Shown here: piece by piece, positions 58,115 through 64,000 of the stretch | Numbering within the stretch: the first letter of the stretch is position 1 | Layout: every line of letters begins with the position of its first letter | NCBI RefSeq assembly: GCF_038396675.1 | Contig: NC_088931.1 | Span: forward strand, 61,422,501 to 61,486,500 | From: Hydra vulgaris | Taxonomy: Eukaryota; Cnidaria; Hydrozoa; Anthoathecata; Hydridae | Length of the DNA stretch: 64,000 nucleotides | Direction: 5' to 3' | Made by a program: the position numbers and the translations under genes | The notes under the pieces: model-generated | The model's input: only the letters and a program-made list of their open reading frames with translations | Databases searched by the model: none | What the model was told of the DNA's origin: nothing

Positions 58115-59466
58115 CCTTAGAACAACAAGATACTAACCGACAATTTTGACAAAAATGAGATTTTTGTAACAAAAATCTTGAAATAAACCAGTCTATAACC
58201 AGTACCAATTTGGTTATTGTGCGGACCATATTAATAGAATTTTCATAGCATTAAAGTTCTATTCCAAATTGAAACAAACAAAGAAATTACAACAAGATTT
58301 CAATGGCTGTTGTAACTTTGTAACCTCAAGATTACGACACATTTTTTTGTAATAGGGAAACAGGGTTCTATTCTGCAACTGTATTTCTGCAACTATAGCC
58401 AACTTTATTATTATTACCAAACTATCGATATTTGTGTTGCAGTGAGCTACCAAATTCTGATTTTCTCAAAGTTTATTTGTTTGTTTCTTAGAGTTTTTTG
58501 GTGTGTTTTATCACTAATCATGTATTGCAATTAAAAAGCAAACATACCATGGCAAATAAAAGATTAAAGTGCAGAAAACTTTTATACCGATTTCCAGTTA
58601 TTTTGTTGCTATTATTTTTTTAAGCAACTATTATTAAATGTCTATATTAGAATTGAGCTAATAAATGTTATACCTCTTTGCTTTGACAGGTTAAATGTTT
58701 ATGGATTTCTTCCTGTATTTGAGTTATAGTTGAAATATTAATATTATTTTAATTACCATTAGAAATTGACAATATCATGGTAAAATAAAATATTTTATAT
58801 GGATACTCTTAGCTTTTCACAAAAACCAATACATAACATGCATTCTAATACGAATATAGAAACAAATACCCCCAAGCCTGACAGCCGAAGTAGAAGAAAC
58901 ACAGTACTGTTTCAGAAGAGCATGTCAGGAAACATATCAACTCATTTCGCTGAGTCAATTTACATTATTGCCAAGCTAAAACGTCCAAGGAGTATTTAGA
59001 ATCCAATTTGAACATCCACAAAATGTTTGAGCTATATGAAAAGAATGCAAATCTGCTGAAAAACAGCCTGTAAAAATATCAACAGTATCAACATGTATTT
59101 TCAACAACAAATTCAACATTTTTTTCCGTATCCCAAAAAATTTATTCCTGGGAGCATTAACCAAGCAAATTATCAGGAACATGTTTTCCAAAAAAACTTA
59201 ATGAGGGAGAAAAAAATAAAGATAAAAGGATATTCTTTAAGTTTGATTTGCAAAATTTTATAACATGCCTAAAAGCTGGAGTGGGCTCCTTCTGTTATCA
59301 AAAAAATTAAATATGTACAATTTAACATATTTTAGCATATACATGTTGCCAATAACGGGGTAATCGTGATGTCCCTGAACCTGATCTGAACTTACATTTA
59401 AATCTAGCAATTACTAATAAAACATTACAGTAATTTTCTAAGAATCATAAATGTATTAAAGATTGT
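58115..59466. other. Non-coding or unassigned stretch between the two transposons
   Basis: ORFs of 60-70 codons (58259-58453, 58799-58999, 58976-59191) are unrecognised and lack support. Confidence 0.35.
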
Positions 59467-60084
59467 ACTGGGTCATTCCATATGAAATCATCCAGACCAT
59501 GACACCCTTACGTCTCAGAATATGTTCATTTTTATCACACTTGCAGTCCATATGAAAAAAATAATAACTGGGAAAATTTTAGTCAAAAATACACATGGGT
59601 TCCAGAGTTTTTGTCAGTTGAAATAATGCTTACTCAGTATTTTAGTGATTATCTGAAGTGACTACAAAGCAACTTTGACATATAGTACCATAATGGCATG
59701 GGGAAATTTCCTAAAACTTGGTACTTGGTAATAGATTTTTACTCCAGGAATCCAAAAATAGCAAAAATAGCCTCAATTGTCTCAGGAAAAAGTTTAATTG
59801 TATATCAATATTTCATCTTAAATCTACTGAAAAATATTAGATTCATCCATTGTCTCTCTAATATTTGATCAAAATTTGCGTTTAAAAATTGTCTTTTTAG
59901 AAAAATTTAAATTTTGTAACGAAAGCAATTGAAATGTTTTTTAAAATATTTATTTGAATAAAACATCAAGTAGTGTTATTGACTAGTTTTGAACATTTAT
60001 AGTCATAGGCTAAGAAAGGGCCAGGGGGCCTATGACCAACTTGACCTTCCCCAATCTCCCTTTACTTTTTTTATTTTTTTTTCT

Positions 60085-61062
60085 CTCCTTCCTATCATAA
60101 GCAAGGTTTTTGAATCTTTAATTAAAAAACACCTGATCTCTCATCTTGAATCTAATAACTTACTTTCTGACCATCAATATGGATTTTGATCTTCTCGTTC
60201 TACAGCTGATTTGCTAACAGTAATAACTGATAGGTTTTATCGTGCATTAGATAAAGGTGAAGAGGTTAAGGCCATTGCTCTTGACATTTCAAAAGCTTTT
60301 GATAGAGTTTGGCATGCTGGTCTTCTCCATAAGCTTTCTTCTTATGATGTATCTGGCAACATCTTTAAGATTATTGAATGCATTGCACTATGTATCATAG
60401 ATACTCTTCATCTTCTAGGATTAACTCTTACTTCCAATCTTTCATGGAAACCATATATCAAATCAGTTGCAAAGTTAGCATCTGCTAAGGTTGCATCTCT
60501 TTATCGAGCTCGTCACTTTCTTACTTCGGATTCTGTTCTCTATCTCTATAGATCTCAAATCCGGCCTTGTATGGAATACTGTTGCCATATCTGGGGCGGA
60601 TCTTCTAATGATGCCCTTTCTCATTGTAAGCATAGTTGGACCTGCTCTTGCAGCGAGCCTCCAACCATTATCACATCGTCGTAATGTTGCTTCTCTTTCT
60701 CTTTTCTACAAATACTATAATGGCCACTGCTCTAAAGAGCTAGCGTCTCTTGTGCCATCTACTAAAATTCATTCTCGTGTTACTTGTCATTCAATTAAGC
60801 CTAATCCTTTTTCTGTGATTGTTCCTAAGTGCTCCAAAAACGCTTATTCGCCTAGTTTTTTTCCTCGAACATCAGCTCTTTGGAATTCGCTTCCTTCATC
60901 TTGTTTTCCTGATCCTGATTCATATAATTTTCAATCCTTTAAGTCGTCCGTCAATCGTAACCTTGCCCTGCAATCTTTATCTTCTCTTTTCCAGTAACTT
61001 CCAACTTTAATTAGTGGCTGCTTGCAACCTTGTTGGAAGCAAAGATGTTTAAAAAAAAAAAA
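60085..61062 (+). pseudogene. LINE (Jockey-like) insertion with internal deletion
   Basis: Reads FLSIISKVFESLIKKHLISH, DHQYGF, a stop, then VITDRFYRALDKGEEV, ALDISKAFDRVWHAGLLHKL (first catalytic Asp). It then jumps to LHLLGLTLTSNLSWKPYIKS; the FADD box and about 100 residues around it are missing. The C-terminal part (IRPCMEYCCHIWGG and, in the next frame, FFPRTSALWNSLPSS) ends near 61000 and is followed by a short A tail at 61050-61062. It is a third LINE type, different from copies A-G and from 4.4-6.0 kb. It is inserted in the transposon's subterminal region. Confidence 0.88.
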
Positions 61063-61237
61063 ATTCAATTCAAATTGGTGAATGATTACCTCTTATTATA
61101 TCAAAAACAAGCAAAAGTTTTGTTTTGCTCTTTTTAAAGGTTGTACTTTACTTGTTTGTATTTTCTTAAAGAATGATTGTGAATTTTATTGTTTTTATAT
61201 TTGGCCGGTAATATTATAAATAATAAACATATTTAAT

Positions 61238-63480
61238 ATGGAGAAATGTGACATTGGAAAAAGCCTTAACATTAATTGCCACAAAACTAGATTTTCTAGA
61301 AAACAAGATTTTGTTCAATTTAAAGATCTTCCATGTGAAAAACAAGAAATAATATGGCGACCAAATTTAAAGGAAAAATATTATTCAATAAGAATTATAT
61401 GTTGTTATCATGAGCAATTCTATGAAAAATATTTTGAGAGAAAAATTACAAAGTGTTGCAATCCTTTTGGAACACACATAAAAAAATTGCTACAAAAGGT
61501 AATCTAACATTAATTACAACAGAATTGATATGGAAATTAAAAGAAAAACTATTATTTATAAAAAATTTTATATTTTCAGTTATTTTAAAAACATTAAACA
61601 AAATTTGTTTTTTAGGTAATATAAAGATTTCCCTAGACTTTTTTATAGATTTTCTTGCAAAAATTTTGCAAGAAAATGTTTATGTAACCCCAGGTTGAAA
61701 ATTCTGCAGTAAATGTTACAAAAAAGCAATAGAAATTGATGAAGATTTAAATTCACAAGAGGAATGGGAATCAAAAAGTGAGAAAAAAATTAAGTTAGAT
61801 ACCACTATAGAATTGCTTAGAACTTCACCAGTCAAACTAAAAAGTCTTTCAAAACACAGCAAATTGCCTGCAGCAAAATGAAAGTTTGAGAATACTATTG
61901 ACAGAGTTGCAATAATGGTCTCATTAGCAGATAACATTAAAGAAACTTCTTTAACAACAGAAATAAAAAGCCCCATTTCAAACAGCAACATTAACAATGA
62001 CCATGATCTAGACATTTTAATGTATGAAATAAAAATAAAAATTCAGAGACTGACTCTTATCGACATAAGGTGCAAATGTTAACACTAGCACCAAAATCAT
62101 GAACACGTAAAAAGATATCAAGCTACTTTGAAGTGTCTGAGTATCATGATCAAACTGCAAGAAAAGTTAAAAATGAGCATGGAATTAAATCATTGCCTGA
62201 AAAAAAATAACTGGAAACCCACTTTCACCAGAAACAGTTAATTTAGTGATTAACTTTAATGTGATGAATTTTCAAGGATTATGCCAGGAAAAAAAGATTT
62301 TATAAGTGTTAAAAAAAAACCAACATGTTCAAAAAAGATTATTGCTACTCAATCTTAATAAACTACATGTTGCATTTAAAAAAGACTACCCAAATGTTTA
62401 AGTCAGTTTGTCAAAGTTTTGTACTCTTAAACCTAAAATGGTGCATTACAAATAATGCATCAGGTACTCATAATGTATGTGTATACATACATCACCAAAA
62501 TACAAAATTTCTCATTGATGCCATTAGGTGGAATAAAAGTTATAAAGATTTCATAGCATTTATTGTTTGTTCTCTTGAAAATACAAATGTTTGTTGTATC
62601 GATGTAACCAACGCCCTGGTATTGAAGCATTAAAAAGTTTTTTAGTGCATGAGTTTATGGATAATGAGCTCGAAGAAGATGTAGCATTTAAGCAATGGCA
62701 GAGTACCAATCGTACAACACTACTAATACAATCATTGCCACTAGATGAATTTAATGATTTATTAAATGACAGCATTGACAACCTTAAAGAACACTGTAAA
62801 GAAAATCTTAACCAAAACGAATACTTAATTTTAGGAGATTGTACTGAAAATTATCAATATATTGTTCAGGATGAGGGTCAAAGTTATAACTGGAGCAAAA
62901 GACAATGTTCGCTTTTTACAATTGTACTTTATTTTATAGAGAAAAAAGTTCTCAAATATAAATCTTTTTGTTAACTTTCAGAAGATGTTGATCGTAACAC
63001 AGAATTTATTTACAAGACTTTATTTAAGGTGGTTGTGCAGCACAATTTAAAAAATTTAAAACCTTTATCAATCTTTTTCATCACAATAAAGACTTTGATT
63101 TAAATGCTGAATGGGTGTTTTTTGCTACCAGTCATGGTAAATCCCTCTGTGATGGTATTGGTCGGACTGTTAAACGAGTAGTATGTCAAGAAAGTCCAAA
63201 ACAAATAACTAGGCAGATTTTTGATGTTAATTTAATGTACTCCTTTTGTAAAGCCGAGATAAATAGAATTTGTTTGAAATTATTTTCTAAAGATGAAATC
63301 AACTAAACACAAGCACAATTAGAAAAAAGATATTTAGGTGGAAGAACAAACTTCTTTTAGCCAAATAGAAATGGCGAGTGTTGGGTGCTGAAGTTATATG
63401 CCTAATTTCTACACCCACAACAACATCAGGTCATATGTACAACATATCTTATTTAGATTTGGAGAAGATAAGCAGTTGAT
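61238..63480 (+). pseudogene. Transposase of the long-TIR element, copy 2
   Basis: Parallel to copy 1: start MEKCDIGKSLNINCHKT, ICCYHEQFYEKYFERKITKC, the same donor (AAAAG|GTAATC near 61500) and acceptor (TTTTTTAG before 61615), CSKCYKKA-equivalent, LAPKS followed by the same TGA (about 62100), the middle block (KWCITNNASGTHNVCVYIHH), LGDCTENYQYIVQDEGQSYN (the Asp-Phe-Ala of copy 1 reads Asp-Cys-Thr), FFATSHGKSLCDGIGRTVKR, and traces of the C-terminal domain near 63340-63470. More stops and deletions than copy 1; the FSDG part is deleted near 63010-63030. Confidence 0.8.
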
Positions 63481-64000
63481 TACAAAAAAAAATTAAATAT
63501 ATTTAAAATAATTGTTATAATTTTATTTACCTATTTAGCATTTAGAATTTGTCTTTCTTTTTTTCAAATCTTTGGAAGGAAGGCTGAGAAAGAGGGGGGT
63601 TTTAATGAATCCCACTGTCCACCTTATTATGTCAATGATTATATTTGTCTTAAACTACTAAATAATACTATAAAGATATTGATTGTTAAAATGTTTTAAA
63701 AAACATTACAATATCTTTGGTTTTAAAATTTATGATTTTAATCGTGAAAAGATCTCAGTTTTGAGTACTAACTTCGAAATAAGAGGTAAGTATTTATTGA
63801 TTTGAAATAATGAAAATAAATTGTTTTTCAAACAAAATAATGTTTTTAAATTGAATTTTAATAACTATTTATTATCAATTCATTTGATGAATAACAAAAA
63901 AAAAATTAAAGGGAGATGGGGGGGGGACAAAGTTAGTCAGAGGCCCTATGACGCTCTTTTGGCCCATGATAATAATGTCCTAAACTAGTCAATAAATATT

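Larger units (their letters stand above)
59467..64000 (+). mobile_element. Long-TIR transposon, copy 2 (runs off the window)
   Basis: The left TIR (59467-60068) starts GGGTCATTCCATATGAAATC and follows the copy 1 TIR closely. The interior carries the same transposase on the plus strand. The right TIR starts near 63885 and is cut by the window end (TTGGCCCATGATAATAATGT is the conserved part). A LINE fragment is inserted at about 60085-61062, between the TIR and the transposase; the element resumes at CAAATTGGTG near 61070. Confidence 0.88.

Noticed and set aside
58799..58999. 66-codon ORF
   Set aside because: No recognisable motif, no splice or promoter evidence, length expected by chance.

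Overview
The window is strongly A+T-rich eukaryotic DNA, dominated by decayed transposable elements. The mix of element families points to a cnidarian, most plausibly Hydra. It includes CR1/Jockey-like LINEs, hAT, P-element-like and DD37E mariner transposases, a Ty3/gypsy relic, foldback MITEs, a tRNA-derived SINE and many (TA)n tracts. Species assignment is inference; no ribosomal or mitochondrial marker is present.

Layout. 1-1.1 kb: 3' part of a P-element-like transposase. 2.2-6.0 kb: two different LINEs meeting tail to tail. 8.3-8.9 kb: a near-perfect foldback element. 9.7-11.1 kb: a very old LINE with a PHD-like tail. 11.1-13.2 kb: a ~130-bp satellite array, followed by a reverse-transcriptase C-terminal fragment. 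16-17.2 kb: nested palindromes and TA tracts. 17.3-19.6 kb: two hAT relics with a LINE piece and a small MITE. 20.5-21.9 kb: an unclassified repetitive ORF split by a SINE with a 7-bp target duplication. 21.9-25.1 kb: a broken Ty3/gypsy element on the minus strand. 26.56-27.91 kb: a Tc1/mariner (DD37E) copy with TIRs and TA target duplication, whose right tip runs into a 12 x 27-bp satellite. 29.2-33.4 kb: palindromic MITEs and the longest LINE, with endonuclease and reverse transcriptase. 33.8-34.9 kb: two tRNA-like repeats and a MITE. 36.5-37.0 kb: the one clearly intact host gene, a universal stress protein. 37.9-42.7 kb: a LINE fragment and two divergent hAT relics. 42.7-44.7 kb: a LINE carrying a 666-bp inverted duplication around a MITE. 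44.8-52.5 kb: repeats, fragments, and two possible host-gene exon regions. 52.7-64.0 kb: two copies in opposite orientation of a DNA transposon with ~690-bp TIRs and an unclassified, intron-containing transposase.

Functionally this is an intergenic or intronic transposon landscape rather than an operon-like unit. The universal stress protein at 36.5 kb is the only ORF I would call an intact host gene. The exons at 45.3-45.7 kb and 52.1-52.5 kb may belong to host genes whose other exons lie among the repeats or outside the window.

The most interesting signals are: the long-TIR transposon with zinc-binding-like head, DDE-like core and small beta-type tail domain; a satellite apparently seeded from a mariner tip; a stem-loop shared by three LINE 3' ends; and repeated snap-back inverted duplications inside otherwise ordinary coding relics.
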